Positions 44,278 to 54,070 of a stretch of DNA of 64,000 nt are shown one piece after another (the stretch's first letter is position 1; every line of letters begins with the position of its first letter). Under the pieces are notes generated by a model that saw only the letters and a program-made list of their open reading frames with translations, was not told the origin of the DNA and did no database searches. Made by a program: the position numbers and the translations under genes. The stretch spans positions 137,531-201,530 of the forward strand of contig JAGXGE010000032.1 of NCBI GenBank assembly GCA_024637015.1, given 5' to 3'. This stretch comes from Aequorivita sp. (GTDB lineage: Bacteria; Bacteroidota; Bacteroidia; Flavobacteriales; Flavobacteriaceae).

Positions 44278-45192
44278 TTAAAATATGGACAATTTTGTTT
44301 TGGTAGTAAATTGTTCCAATGCCTGCATTCCCAAATACGAATTTCCTTTTGGGTTCAGTGCTGGCGCCCATGTTGCAATGGTAAAACAATGTGGCAATAA
44401 AGCTACAATTCCTCCGCCCACGCCACTTTTTCCGGGCAAGCCCACTTCAAATGCAAACTCACCGGCTTCATCGTAAAAACCACAGGTAAGCATAATTGCG
44501 TTGATTCGTTTTACTTGACTGGCAGTTAAGTGCTGAACATTCTTTAAACACGTTCCTTTGTTAGCGAAAACGAAAAAAGCGTTGGTAAGTTGCCTGCAAT
44601 CCATCATTATTGAACATTGATGGAAATAGAAGTCTAAAACATCTTCCACATCATTATGAAGGTTTCCATAGGCCTTTAAAAGATTTGCAGCAGCGTAATT
44701 GTTGAAACCGGTCAATCTTTCTGATTCGGCTACTTTTTCGCTATATGAAATGGTTTCGTCGTGCGCTAATTCCCTCACAAAATTCAAAAAATCTTCTTTC
44801 GGATTTTTAAGATGTGAAAGCAAAATATCAGCAACTACAATGGCTCCAGAATTAATCAGGGGGTTTCTTGGAATTCCATCTTCAAGTTCCAAAAGCGAAA
44901 GATGGTTGAAAGGGTGTCCCGAGGGTTCCACATCAACACGCTCCAACAAATCATTTCCCACTAGCTGAAATGCTTTGGCAAGCGACAGTACTTTTGAAAT
45001 ACTTTGGATGGATAATTTTTCAGAAGCATCACCAACCGAGTAATTTTCACCAGTAATTAGATGTAGATGTATTCCGAATTTACCTTTGGGAACATTCGCC
45101 AATTCTGGTATGTAAGCTGCAACTTTCCCCGTATTTTCAACGTTTTTAAGTGACTCGTGAATTTCTTCTAATATAGCTTGGTAATCTAACAT
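44278..45192 (-). CDS. glsA: glutaminase
   Basis: 304 residues, beta-lactamase-like fold. The catalytic Ser-x2-Lys is SIQSISKVLSLA. NPLINSGAIVVAD, FNNYAAANLLK and GLPGKSGVGGGIVALLP are family motifs. Hydrolyses glutamine to glutamate and ammonia. The start overlaps the gcvT stop by one base (TAATG). Confidence 0.94.
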   Translation of the reverse strand: MLDYQAILEEIHESLKNVENTGKVAAYIPELANVPKGKFGIHLHLITGENYSVGDASEKLSIQSISKVLSLAKAFQLVGNDLLERVDVEPSGHPFNHLSLLELEDGIPRNPLINSGAIVVADILLSHLKNPKEDFLNFVRELAHDETISYSEKVAESERLTGFNNYAAANLLKAYGNLHNDVEDVLDFYFHQCSIMMDCRQLTNAFFVFANKGTCLKNVQHLTASQVKRINAIMLTCGFYDEAGEFAFEVGLPGKSGVGGGIVALLPHCFTIATWAPALNPKGNSYLGMQALEQFTTKTKLSIF

Positions 45193-46274
45193 TAACCTTT
45201 GTAAAATGGGGTTTTCACAACCGTTGCCGCAACAGGTTTGTTTCTTATTTGAATGAAAATTTCAGTACCTGGAGTACTGTTCTCATTGGTAACATAACCC
45301 ATCCCGATTCCTTTGTTTAATGAAGGTGCCATTGTTCCGCTGGTTACAACACCAATATTGTTGCCGTCTTTATCTGCAATTTCGTAATCATGTCTAGGTA
45401 TTCCACGTTCGTTGATTTCAAAACCGATAAGTTTCCTTTTTACGCCTTCTTCTTTTTGCTTTTTCAGGTTGTCTGAATTGACAAAATCCTTAGTGAACTT
45501 TGTAATCCAGCCCAGTCCAGCTTCCAAAGGGGAAGTAGTGTCATTTATATCATTTCCATAAAGACAGAAGCCCATTTCCAGTCGTAGCGTATCGCGTGCA
45601 GCCAGTCCAATCGGTTTAATGCCGAACTCTTTTCCGGCCTCCATCACTTTGTTCCAAACTTGCTCTACTTCACTGTTTTTACAATAAATCTCGAAGCCAC
45701 CGCTTCCAGTATAGCCAGTTGCGCTTATGATTACGTGTTCAATTCCTCCGAAATCAGCAACTTTAAAATGATAGAATTTTATGGCGCTTAAATCTTCAGA
45801 AGTTATTGATTGCATTGCCTCTATAGCTTTTGGACCTTGAATGGCGAGCAATGAATAATCTTCGGAAAGATTTCGCATTTCGGCACCCTCGGAGTTGTGT
45901 TTTGAAATCCAATCCCAATCTTTGTCAATATTTGAAGCATTTACTACTAGCAACCACTTTTCGGCTTCAAAACGGTAAACAATCAAATCGTCAACAATTC
46001 CACCTATTTCATTGGGAAGACAGTTGTACTGTGCTTGTCCGTCAACAATTTTTGAAACATCGTTGCTGCATACTTTTTGAATTAAATCCAATGCTTTTGG
46101 CCCAGTAATCAAAAATTCGCCCATATGCGAAACGTCAAAAACGCCAACAGCTTTGCGGACGGTTTCGTGTTCTGCGTTTACGCCTTCGTATGAAACGGGC
46201 ATATTATAACCTGCAAATGGTACCATTTTGGCACCCAATTGTTCGTGTATATGAGAAAGTGCTGTATTTTTCAT
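45192..46274 (-). CDS. gcvT: aminomethyltransferase (glycine cleavage T protein)
   Basis: The ORF track starts at 46355, but [20 protein letters not shown] at 46274 is the family start (360 residues). A TACATTTG box at 46292-46299 lies between the two candidates and rules out the earlier one. Folate-binding motifs: [43 protein letters not shown]. Transfers the aminomethyl carbon to tetrahydrofolate. Leads the gcvT-glsA-SDR-phhB run. Confidence 0.95.
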   Translation of the reverse strand: MKNTALSHIHEQLGAKMVPFAGYNMPVSYEGVNAEHETVRKAVGVFDVSHMGEFLITGPKALDLIQKVCSNDVSKIVDGQAQYNCLPNEIGGIVDDLIVYRFEAEKWLLVVNASNIDKDWDWISKHNSEGAEMRNLSEDYSLLAIQGPKAIEAMQSITSEDLSAIKFYHFKVADFGGIEHVIISATGYTGSGGFEIYCKNSEVEQVWNKVMEAGKEFGIKPIGLAARDTLRLEMGFCLYGNDINDTTSPLEAGLGWITKFTKDFVNSDNLKKQKEEGVKRKLIGFEINERGIPRHDYEIADKDGNNIGVVTSGTMAPSLNKGIGMGYVTNENSTPGTEIFIQIRNKPVAATVVKTPFYKG

Positions 46275-46291
46275 TATTAAAAAGATTTTCG

Positions 46292-46299
46292 CAAATGTA
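46292..46299 (-). promoter_or_regulatory. -7 promoter box of gcvT
   Basis: The minus strand reads TACATTTG, a full TAnnTTTG match, 18 bases before the gcvT ATG at 46274. Confidence 0.55.
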
Positions 46300-46418
46300 T
46301 TACAATACTTAAAAGTTAACGACTGTTTATTGGGATTATTTTCAACAATCTTCACGTTAAAACCATCTTAATCGTCTACGCTGTTCTCAATGTTTTCAAT
46401 ACTTTTAAAAGAAAAACG

Positions 46419-47780
46419 ATGACAACAACAACTTCAATAAATCCTTATACTGAGGAGGAATTAAAAAGCTATAAAAATCATACAAAGAAAGAAGTTTCAG
46501 AAATTATAGATAAAGCCGATAAACGCTTTTACAGCTGGCGAGAGACCTCATTTGCTGAGCGGAAAAAGTTGATGCTTGCTGCAGCTTCAGAATTGAAGAA
46601 AAATAAAAAAGAATACGCCGAAACGATGACGCTTGAAATGGGCAAACCAATTTCACAATCCGTTGCAGAAGTTGAAAAATGTGCTTGGGTGTGTGAATAT
46701 TATGCTGAAAATGCTAAAAAACAACTTCAAAATGAAGTGATAAAAACCGATGCGCATAAAAGCTATGTGAGTTATGAACCTTTAGGGGTTGTGCTCGCAA
46801 TTATGCCTTGGAATTATCCTTTTTGGCAGGTATTCCGTTTTGCTGCACCCGCACTGATGGCTGGAAATATTGGGATTTTGAAACACGCCTCCAACGTTTT
46901 TGGAAGTGCATTAAATATTGAAAAAGTTTTTAAACGTGCCGGTTTTCCCGAAAATTGTTTTACCACTTTATTGATTGGTAGCGATGCTGTGGAAGAAGTT
47001 ATTGAAAACGAAAAAGTAAAGGCGGTAACGTTAACAGGTAGTGGACCAGCGGGCTCTTCCGTAGCTTCCATCGCAGGAAAAAATATTAAAAAAACAGTTT
47101 TGGAATTAGGTGGAAATAACGCTTTAGTTGTTATGAACGATTGTGATATGGAAAAAACCATTGAAACCTGCGTGCAGGCACGTTTTCAGAATACAGGTCA
47201 AAGTTGCATTGCAGGAAAACGGTTGATTATTGATGAATCCATTTCGGAAGAATTTGTTGAAAAAATGCTTGTAAAAGTTCGTGAATTAAAAAGCGGCGAT
47301 CCAATGGACGAGGAAACCTATGTTGGAACTTTAGCTCGCGAAGATCTTGCGAAGGATCTAGAAAAACAAATAAACTCTTCTGTGAAAGCTGGAGCAAAAA
47401 TAGCAATAGGAGGAAAGCGACAAGGCGCTTATTTTGAGCCAACGGTACTGACGAATGTTACTGAAAAAATGGCTGCTTTTAAAGAAGAAACTTTTGGGCC
47501 TGCACTTTCTGTAACAACTTTTAAAACAATTGAAGAGGCTGTTGCGCTTTCAAACAGTTCAAAATTTGGGTTGGGTGTTTCCATTTTCACAAAAAATATT
47601 GAAGAAGCGGAAAAGCTTGCTTTCCAATTTGATGAAGGCGCCGTATTTATAAATGAATTAGTGAAAAGTGACCCAAGGCTTCCTTTTGGGGGAATTAAGC
47701 AAAGCGGATACGGGCGCGAGCTCAGCGAATATGGAATTCACGAGTTTGTGAACAGAAAAACTGTTTATATCAATAAATAG
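46419..47780 (+). CDS. succinate-semialdehyde dehydrogenase-type aldehyde dehydrogenase
   Basis: 453 residues. The catalytic Cys is in FQNTGQSCIAGKRL, the Glu in VLELGGNNALVV, and the NAD motif is AVTLTGSGPAGSSVASIAGK. PFGGIKQSGYGRELSEYGIHEFVNRKTVYI is a typical end. The close match to the short Sad/GabD-like clade suggests succinate-semialdehyde oxidation, but general aldehyde use is possible. Single gene. Confidence 0.88.
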   Translation: MTTTTSINPYTEEELKSYKNHTKKEVSEIIDKADKRFYSWRETSFAERKKLMLAAASELKKNKKEYAETMTLEMGKPISQSVAEVEKCAWVCEYYAENAKKQLQNEVIKTDAHKSYVSYEPLGVVLAIMPWNYPFWQVFRFAAPALMAGNIGILKHASNVFGSALNIEKVFKRAGFPENCFTTLLIGSDAVEEVIENEKVKAVTLTGSGPAGSSVASIAGKNIKKTVLELGGNNALVVMNDCDMEKTIETCVQARFQNTGQSCIAGKRLIIDESISEEFVEKMLVKVRELKSGDPMDEETYVGTLAREDLAKDLEKQINSSVKAGAKIAIGGKRQGAYFEPTVLTNVTEKMAAFKEETFGPALSVTTFKTIEEAVALSNSSKFGLGVSIFTKNIEEAEKLAFQFDEGAVFINELVKSDPRLPFGGIKQSGYGRELSEYGIHEFVNRKTVYINK

Positions 47781-47831
47781 AAAAGAAACATCTTTTTGTC
47801 CGTTCGAACGCAGTAGAGAAATTTTTAGATT

Positions 47832-47839
47832 TACCTTTG
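47832..47839 (+). promoter_or_regulatory. -7 promoter box for the DUF72 gene
   Basis: TACCTTTG, a full TAnnTTTG match, 18 bases before the ATG at 47858. Confidence 0.5.
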
Positions 47840-47857
47840 CTTGGCTAATAAAGAACC

Positions 47858-48745
47858 ATGAAATTCGGAAAGGTTGACAATCCTGAAAATATAGACTTTA
47901 CGCTACCGCCGGACCATCCCGGAACCAAAAAAGTTCTTTCAAAATTTAAAAAATCCAGCACTCCCAACCTATATGTGGGCTGCGCAAAATGGAACAAAGC
48001 CGATTTAAAAGGGTTTTATCCAAGAGGCACAAAAGATGAATTGGCTTACTATTCAACCCAGTTTAATAGTATCGAACTTAACGCAACATTTTATAGAATT
48101 TTTCCAGCAGATGTTTTTGCGGGTTGGTATGAAAAGACACCCGAAGATTTCAGGTTTTTTCCGAAGTTTTTTCAAGGAATTTCACATTGGAAAAGGCTTC
48201 AGGATTGTGCGGATACTTTGAATGAATATATTTTAAATTCATCAAATTTGAAAGAAAAGTTGGAAATGCCTTTTGTACAGTTGCCAAACAATTTCGGACC
48301 AAAAAATATTGACAGATTGGAACCGTTTTTCAAAATGCTGCCAAAAGACATAAAGCCTGCGATTGAATTTCGCCACACCGATTGGTTCAATGACGCGGAA
48401 GTTGCGGAAGAACTCTATAAAATTCTTGAGAAATATAATATAACAAATGCCATTGTTGATTCTGCTGGCAGGCGCGATTTACTTCATATGCGTCTAACAA
48501 CACCCACTGCCTTTATTCGATATAACGGTGCAAACCACGAAAGCGATTACATGCGGCTTGATGATTGGATAGACCGATTGGAAACCTGGATTGATGAAGG
48601 TTTGCAGAATATTTACTTTTTCGTTCATCAAAATCTTGAAAAAGCATCACCCTTGCTTTCGGCAAATTTTATTAAAAAAGCGAATGAACGGTTTGGAACG
48701 GACCTTCATATTCCGCAAATGGATAACTCAAATACTTTATTTTAG
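47858..48745 (+). CDS. DUF72 family protein
   Basis: 295 residues, TIM-barrel-like. YVGCAKWNKADLKGFYPRGT, FNSIELNATFYRIF and FRFFPKFFQGISHWKRL are typical of DUF72 (YecE family). Function unknown. The next gene starts on the base after its stop, so the two are cotranscribed. Confidence 0.9.
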   Translation: MKFGKVDNPENIDFTLPPDHPGTKKVLSKFKKSSTPNLYVGCAKWNKADLKGFYPRGTKDELAYYSTQFNSIELNATFYRIFPADVFAGWYEKTPEDFRFFPKFFQGISHWKRLQDCADTLNEYILNSSNLKEKLEMPFVQLPNNFGPKNIDRLEPFFKMLPKDIKPAIEFRHTDWFNDAEVAEELYKILEKYNITNAIVDSAGRRDLLHMRLTTPTAFIRYNGANHESDYMRLDDWIDRLETWIDEGLQNIYFFVHQNLEKASPLLSANFIKKANERFGTDLHIPQMDNSNTLF

Positions 48746-49135
48746 ATGAACTTTCACACTAGAAAATGGATAAAGCCTGAAGATTTAAACCCCAACGAAA
48801 CTCTTTTCGGTGGCAGATTGTTGGAATGGATTGACGAGGAAGCTGCACTATATGCAATAATTCAGCTTGAAAACCCACGTACGGTTACTAAATTTATGAG
48901 TGAAATAAACTTTAGAAGTTCTGCAAAAAAAGGCGATATAATTGAAATAGGTTTGGAGGTTATAAACTTTGGTAGAACTTCTTTAACACTTGCCTGCGAG
49001 GTGCGAAACAAAATGACGCGCGAAGTAATCATCAGTATAGATAAAATTACGATGGTAAGCTTGGATGAAGCCGGTAATCCTTATCCACACGGAAAGGCGG
49101 AAATAGAATATGTAAAAGACCGATTGGCAAAATAA
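48746..49135 (+). CDS. acyl-CoA thioesterase, hotdog fold
   Basis: 129 residues of the YciA/BACH type. LNPNETLFGGRLLEWIDEEAALYA contains the conserved Asp of the active site. SEINFRSSAKKGDIIEIGLEV follows. Hydrolyses acyl-CoA to free acid; chain length is unknown. Directly abuts DUF72. Confidence 0.9.
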   Translation: MNFHTRKWIKPEDLNPNETLFGGRLLEWIDEEAALYAIIQLENPRTVTKFMSEINFRSSAKKGDIIEIGLEVINFGRTSLTLACEVRNKMTREVIISIDKITMVSLDEAGNPYPHGKAEIEYVKDRLAK

Positions 49136-49137
49136 CA

Positions 49138-50400
49138 TTAAGCCAAAGCTTTAATGTCTTTTCCTGTAGGCAGCTCAAAGATTTCCAAATCAAAATAGGG
49201 GATTGCGGCCAGCAAATGGTCAAATATATCTGCTTGAATATGTTCGTAGTTTTCCCACTTTTTATCGTGGCTGTAGCAGAAAATTTCAATAGGAATACCT
49301 TTATCTGTTGGTGCCAAATGGCGAACCATCATAAAAAGATCTTTGTTTATGGCAGAGTTTTCGCTCAAAAAAGCATCCGCATAATGACGGAAAACTCCAA
49401 GATTTGTTTGGTTTCTGCCATTAATTAACAATTCTTTATCAGCTTCGGTTTGGCGGTTGTATTTTGAAACTTCCTTTTCACGGTGTTCCAAATAAGGTTT
49501 AATCAACTGAATTTTCTTTAATCTATCAATGTCTTGTTCAGAAAGAAAATGGATGGAAGATTGTTTTATAAATATGGCACGCTTTATTCTTCTTCCGTCA
49601 CTTTCTTGCATTCCGCGCCAGTTTTGAAAGGAATCGGCAATCAAACTATAAGTGGGAATGGTTGTAAAAGTATTGTCAAAATTCTGTACTCGAACTGTTG
49701 CCAAGTTAATTTCAGTAACGTAACCATCTGCTCCAAATTTGCTGAAAGTAATCCAATCGCCAATCCGCACAATATCATTCACTGAAACTTGAATACTTGC
49801 CACAAAACCGAGGATAGTATCTTTAAAAATTAATAGAATTACTGCCGAAGCCGCCCCCAGAGTGGTAAGACTGACGACCGAAAAACCCGTAAGAAGTTGG
49901 ATAATCCAAAAAATCCCCACACCCCAAGCAAATATCATCATCACCTGCACATAGCTTTCCATTGGCTTATCGCGGTAATTCTCATTTTCTTCAAGAAAAT
50001 TGCGTGTACTGCGAAGAATACTTCTGAAAATATATACAGAAAGTATGACTGAAAAAATCTTTGCCGCAACCAACAAAAGATTTGTCATTAATGGCGATTC
50101 AATGAAAATTATTGGAATCAAGTGCCACAAAATGATCAAGGGCAGGATATGGGCAACGTATTTCGGAAAATTACTTTTTACAAGATAATCGTCAAAAGTG
50201 GTTTTAGTTTTATTGCTAAATGCCTTAAAAGATTCTATGATGAATTTTCTAAAAACAATGTCAAGAATAAAAACACCAACAAAAACGATAATACAGTTTA
50301 CAACAACATTAATAAAAATAGCCCATTGCAAGGTCATTCCTTCGCCAACAAGGTATTCTTGAAGGATACAACTATACTTCTGTAGTGTTTCTGTATTCAT
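49138..50400 (-). CDS. MscS-family mechanosensitive channel (YbdG-like)
   Basis: 420 residues. Several N-terminal helices, the pore helix LTTLGAASAVILLIFKDTILG, then the MscS beta domain (NDIVRIGDWITFSKFGADGYVTEINLATVRVQNFDNTFTTIP) and a long C-terminal domain. An insertion at about 275-345 (SIHFLSEQDIDRLKKIQL) fits the YbdG/MscM type. Ends two bases from the convergent thioesterase. Its start overlaps the DUF3817 stop by one base. Confidence 0.88.
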   Translation of the reverse strand: MNTETLQKYSCILQEYLVGEGMTLQWAIFINVVVNCIIVFVGVFILDIVFRKFIIESFKAFSNKTKTTFDDYLVKSNFPKYVAHILPLIILWHLIPIIFIESPLMTNLLLVAAKIFSVILSVYIFRSILRSTRNFLEENENYRDKPMESYVQVMMIFAWGVGIFWIIQLLTGFSVVSLTTLGAASAVILLIFKDTILGFVASIQVSVNDIVRIGDWITFSKFGADGYVTEINLATVRVQNFDNTFTTIPTYSLIADSFQNWRGMQESDGRRIKRAIFIKQSSIHFLSEQDIDRLKKIQLIKPYLEHREKEVSKYNRQTEADKELLINGRNQTNLGVFRHYADAFLSENSAINKDLFMMVRHLAPTDKGIPIEIFCYSHDKKWENYEHIQADIFDHLLAAIPYFDLEIFELPTGKDIKALA

Positions 50401-50678
50401 TATAGATATTTACGTTCTACATAAAAAGGACCAAAAGGTAACAAGGAGCACATAATGACTATGAACAAATCTGAAATGGACCATTTCAATTTTTTGAACA
50501 TATAGATAGCGCCGCCAACGTAAAGCACAAACAAAACACCATGTGCCATTCCCACAACTTGAACCATTTGCGGCATATGCCAAATATATTTCAAAGGCAT
50601 TGCAATTCCTAAAAGCACAAGAAAAGATATAGCCTCTAACGTGCTGATCAATCTATATGATTTTATTAAAAGTTCCAC
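50400..50678 (-). CDS. DUF3817 membrane protein
   Basis: 92 residues with three hydrophobic helices. ISTLEAISFLVLLGIAMPLKY and VGMAHGVLFVLYVGG are typical of the DUF3817 (YdzA-like) family of unknown function. Upstream of, and overlapping, the MscS gene. A TATCTTTG box lies 18 bases upstream. Confidence 0.87.
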   Translation of the reverse strand: MELLIKSYRLISTLEAISFLVLLGIAMPLKYIWHMPQMVQVVGMAHGVLFVLYVGGAIYMFKKLKWSISDLFIVIMCSLLPFGPFYVERKYL

Positions 50679-50695
50679 TGTTTTCAGTTTTTTTG

Positions 50696-50703
50696 CAAAG
50701 ATA
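50696..50703 (-). promoter_or_regulatory. -7 promoter box for DUF3817-mscS
   Basis: The minus strand reads TATCTTTG, a full TAnnTTTG match, 18 bases before the ATG at 50678. Confidence 0.5.
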
Positions 50704-50789
50704 CACCATGCATTTTGACCTACTAAACTTTAAGATTAATTTAAACGAAGAATTCTTTTATGAAGAATGATTATCTTTAAAAGAAAAAA

Positions 50790-51713
50790 ATGCTTGTACT
50801 ATTACAATCTCCCACGGAAACAATCAAAATTTCTCTGGAAAGTTATTATGAAGAGTTTCTAAAGGTAATTCCACGTGTTGCGTTGGCAATATTGGTGATA
50901 ATTTTGGGTGTTTTACTCGCGCAGTTATTGACTAATTTTTACAAAAAGCAATTTCAAAAAAAATCTGAAGACCCTCTAATGTCTCGTTTTTTGGCCCAAG
51001 CTGTAAAAATTATACTCATTATAATTGCAATTATGCTTGCGTTAAGAATTGCTGGATTGGATGGAATTGCCTCAGGACTTTTAACAGCTGTTGGCGGCGG
51101 TGCCATTATTTTGGGTTTTGCTTTTCAAGATATTGGGAAGAATTTTTTAGCGGGAATTATTCTCGCCTTCAACAGACCCTTTAATATTAACGATACTATT
51201 AAGGTTGACAATATTTTCGGAAAGGTAAAAGAACTTAATTTTCGGTACTCACACATAAAAACCTTTGATGGTCGTGATATTTATATCCCGAACAGTGATG
51301 TGCTTACAAAACCAGTTGAAAATTATACGGCAGATGGCTTTTACAGAGTAGATTTCACTGTGGGGATTGGATATGAAGACGATATACAAGCTGCGAAAAA
51401 AGCAATCCAAGATATTTTAGATGTAAACAAAGAAGTAATACGCGACGTGGACCACGAAAATTTTGTAATAGAAGATGAACTCGCCGCTAGCACAGTAAAC
51501 CTAAAGGTTTATTTTTGGGTAGATACTGTTGATTATCGCCGTGCTTCTAGAGTGCTTCGGGGAATGGTTATTAGACAAGTTAAGGAGGAACTATTCAAGA
51601 AAGGGTTCAATCTTCCTGCAGATATTAAAGAACTTAAAATTTATGGAACTGAAGATGCCATTCCTATTAAATTCAGAAATAGCCCAGAATTTCCTAAAGA
51701 AAATAAAAAATGA
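50790..51713 (+). CDS. MscS-family small-conductance channel
   Basis: 307 residues, standard MscS architecture: helices at 24-46 and 70-105, then the pore helix GLLTAVGGGAIILGFAFQDIGKNFLAGI. The beta domain (FNINDTIKVDNIFGKVKELNFRYSHIKTFDGRDIYIPNSDV) and a C-terminal cytoplasmic cage follow. Releases solutes under hypo-osmotic stress. Divergent from DUF3817. Confidence 0.9.
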   Translation: MLVLLQSPTETIKISLESYYEEFLKVIPRVALAILVIILGVLLAQLLTNFYKKQFQKKSEDPLMSRFLAQAVKIILIIIAIMLALRIAGLDGIASGLLTAVGGGAIILGFAFQDIGKNFLAGIILAFNRPFNINDTIKVDNIFGKVKELNFRYSHIKTFDGRDIYIPNSDVLTKPVENYTADGFYRVDFTVGIGYEDDIQAAKKAIQDILDVNKEVIRDVDHENFVIEDELAASTVNLKVYFWVDTVDYRRASRVLRGMVIRQVKEELFKKGFNLPADIKELKIYGTEDAIPIKFRNSPEFPKENKK

Positions 51714-51756
51714 AACTGCTTCCTTGCGGTTTATTAAAAACCATAAAGAAGCAGTT
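51714..51756. terminator. bidirectional terminator
   Basis: AACTGCTTC pairs with GAAGCAGTT, with an inner GGTTT-ATT-AAAACC helix. It sits between the convergent mscS and SDR genes. TTAAAATAAAAT follows rather than a strong T-run. Confidence 0.65.
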
Positions 51757-51772
51757 AAAATAAAATATTCTG

Positions 51773-52513
51773 TTACTGTGCAGTATAACCACCGTCAACA
51801 GTATAATAGGAACCTGTAACGAAACTAGCCTCATCACTGCACAACCAATAAACAAGATTTGCCACCTCGTCAGGTTCTCCCAAACGACCGATAGGATGCA
51901 GTTGTACTAATTGCTTTTTCTGTTCTTCATCAATTTGGTCGAGTAGTGGTGTTTTGATATACCCAGGCCCAACGGAATTTATTCTAACATTATCTTTGGC
52001 ATATTCCAAAGCTGCTGTTTTTGTGAGGCCCACAACTCCGTGCTTTGCCGCAACATATGCAACGGAATTTGGCGTACCGACACTTCCTAAAATAGAAGCC
52101 ATATTAACAATAGCTCCACCGCCAGCTTTAATGATTTCAGGAACTTGATAACGTGTGCCAAAAAAAACACCACTCAAATTAACACCTATAACCTTTTCCC
52201 AGCTATCTAAAGAATAATCAGCTGTCTTTTCCATTTCCCCGCCAATACCGGCATTATTTATGGCGTAGTGTAAATTGCCGAATTTTTCGATGGTTTGCTT
52301 TACCAATTGTTCACATTCTTTTGGTTTTGAGGTGTCAGCCTTAATAAAGAAAGCTGAACCTTTTTTATCGGTTATTTCTTTTACTACCTTTTTTCCAGCA
52401 TCTTCGTCGATATCATTTACTACTACATTGGCATCATTTAGTGCGAATTTGTGCGAAATTGCCCTTCCAAGTCCAGAACCTGCTCCGGTTACGATTACTG
52501 TTTTATTTTTCAT
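51773..52513 (-). CDS. SDR-family oxidoreductase
   Basis: 246 residues, classical SDR. VTGAGSGLGRAIS cofactor motif, NNAG, catalytic Ser in VNMASILGS and Tyr-x3-Lys in YVAAKHGVVGLT, and PGYIKTPLLDQI after it. The closest general type is glucose-1-dehydrogenase or 3-oxoacyl reductase; substrate is unknown. Confidence 0.9.
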   Translation of the reverse strand: MKNKTVIVTGAGSGLGRAISHKFALNDANVVVNDIDEDAGKKVVKEITDKKGSAFFIKADTSKPKECEQLVKQTIEKFGNLHYAINNAGIGGEMEKTADYSLDSWEKVIGVNLSGVFFGTRYQVPEIIKAGGGAIVNMASILGSVGTPNSVAYVAAKHGVVGLTKTAALEYAKDNVRINSVGPGYIKTPLLDQIDEEQKKQLVQLHPIGRLGEPDEVANLVYWLCSDEASFVTGSYYTVDGGYTAQ

Positions 52514-52577
52514 AATAATTTTGTTTTTTATAAAGTTACGATGAAGTAATAGGAAAATGTATTAATTAAATATTAAA

Positions 52578-53192
52578 TCAATCACAGGGCAGGGGAACAT
52601 TAAGGGTTTTGTAGCTCCAGTTTTTTTGAAAGCTGAAATGCCACCATTCAGTGCGAATGGTATTGAAGCCGAATTTTCGCATACCTTCAAAAAGAAGCTT
52701 TCGGTTGTTGAGTATTTCTTTTGAAAAATTATAATTATCAATATGGGCTTCCCTTCCAAAGTAATCATAATCACTGCCCATTTCAACATAACAACCCTCT
52801 AAAGTTTCCAGCGTAATATCTACTGCTGCACCTTTATTATGAATGGAACCATTTCCAGAAGGATTTCCAACATAAGTTGGTCTTGGTACTTTTGCCCACA
52901 TTTTTCTTTGTACATCCAGTGGGCGGTAACAATCATATATTTTTATACGATACCCTTTTTCACAAAAATATTGGTTGGCTTGTAAAAGTGCTCCAGCTAC
53001 TTCGGGTCTAAGCAGGCATTTTGGGCAATCATAAAGCGTTTCACCAATAAAATTGTTTGGCGTTGCGTACCGGATTTCATAACTGAATTCTGTTGAAAGT
53101 TTTTCAAGATTTACTAGGGGTTCCTGAAATTTCTCTTCGGAAGAAAAGCTGAGGAATATACATATGAAAAATAGAATTGATAGCAGCTTCAT
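52578..53192 (-). CDS. D-alanyl-D-alanine dipeptidase (VanX-like, M15D)
   Basis: 204 residues with a signal peptide (1-19). Zinc ligands in GSIHNKGAAVDITLETLEG and in RTEWWHFSF; NRKLLFEGMRKFGFNTIRTE lies between. DdpX-type enzymes cleave D-Ala-D-Ala for cell-wall recycling. No other vancomycin-resistance gene is present, so a resistance role is not indicated. Confidence 0.9.
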   Translation of the reverse strand: MKLLSILFFICIFLSFSSEEKFQEPLVNLEKLSTEFSYEIRYATPNNFIGETLYDCPKCLLRPEVAGALLQANQYFCEKGYRIKIYDCYRPLDVQRKMWAKVPRPTYVGNPSGNGSIHNKGAAVDITLETLEGCYVEMGSDYDYFGREAHIDNYNFSKEILNNRKLLFEGMRKFGFNTIRTEWWHFSFQKNWSYKTLNVPLPCD

Positions 53193-53238
53193 TTTTCAAA
53201 TTTAAGTAGAATTTAATAACATTCGGAATCACTATTTG

Positions 53239-53246
53239 TAACTTTG
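53239..53246 (+). promoter_or_regulatory. -7 promoter box for the SDR at 53263
   Basis: TAACTTTG, a full TAnnTTTG match, 16 bases before the ATG. Confidence 0.5.
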
Positions 53247-53262
53247 AATAAAACGAAAAACT

Positions 53263-53988
53263 ATGAATGATTTAGGAAGAAAATCCGCACTGGTTACAGG
53301 CGGTACAAAAGGAATAGGTTATGGAATTGCCGAAGCTTTAATGAATGAAGGTATTAACGTTGCTATAACTGGAAGAACAAAAGAAACAGCAGCAGAAGCT
53401 GCCAAAAAGCTAAATTCCAAGGGCAATGATAGGGCACAGGCTATAGGCTTGGAAGCAGACGTCCGCAGTTATGAAAGTCAACAAAAAGCGGTTGCTGAAA
53501 CTATTAATAAATTTGGAACTGTTGATATTGTCATCGCAAATGCTGGTTTGGGACATTTTGGCTCTGTGGAAGATATTAGTGTTGAAGAATGGAAGGAAAC
53601 CATTGACACAAATCTTTCGGGACCTTTCTATTCTCTAAAAGCTAGCGTAGACCAATTAAAGAAAAACAAGGGCTATTTTATAAGCATCTCCAGTTTGGCG
53701 GGAACCAATTTCTTTAAGGGTGGAAGCGCTTATAATGCTAGTAAGTTTGGACTAACAGGTTTTACACAAGCCGCAATGCTGGACCTTCGCGATCACGGAA
53801 TAAAAGTGAGTACCATTATGCCTGGTTCGGTTTCAACACATTTTGCTGGTAATGAACCCGCTGAAAAAGACGCTTGGAAAATTCAGAAAGAAGACATTGG
53901 GAAACTTGTTGTTGATTTACTGAAGATGAACCCACGCACCTTGCCAAGCAAGATTGAAGTGCGGCCTACAATGCCTCCTTCAAAATAA
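53263..53988 (+). CDS. SDR-family oxidoreductase (FabG-like)
   Basis: 241 residues. VTGGTKGIGYGIAEALMNEG, ANAG, ISISSLAGTN, catalytic YNASKFG. Resembles 3-oxoacyl-ACP reductase or general SDRs; substrate unknown. It has its own promoter box and shares a terminator with the convergent ompA-like gene. Confidence 0.9.
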   Translation: MNDLGRKSALVTGGTKGIGYGIAEALMNEGINVAITGRTKETAAEAAKKLNSKGNDRAQAIGLEADVRSYESQQKAVAETINKFGTVDIVIANAGLGHFGSVEDISVEEWKETIDTNLSGPFYSLKASVDQLKKNKGYFISISSLAGTNFFKGGSAYNASKFGLTGFTQAAMLDLRDHGIKVSTIMPGSVSTHFAGNEPAEKDAWKIQKEDIGKLVVDLLKMNPRTLPSKIEVRPTMPPSK

Positions 53989-54014
53989 ATTACACTTTTT
54001 AGTTAGGATATAAA

Positions 54015-54046
54015 AAAGGCGGTTCATTTTAAATTGAACCGCCTTT
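54015..54046. terminator. bidirectional terminator
   Basis: AAAGGCGGTTCA ... TGAACCGCCTTT, a 12-base-pair stem with flanking A and T runs, between convergent genes. Confidence 0.9.
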
Positions 54047-54070
54047 ACTATATTTGTTTACTTTCTATTT

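Noticed and set aside
52578-53192. VanX-like dipeptidase as a vancomycin-resistance gene
   Set aside because: No VanH, VanA or VanS partners nearby; housekeeping M15D peptidases look the same.
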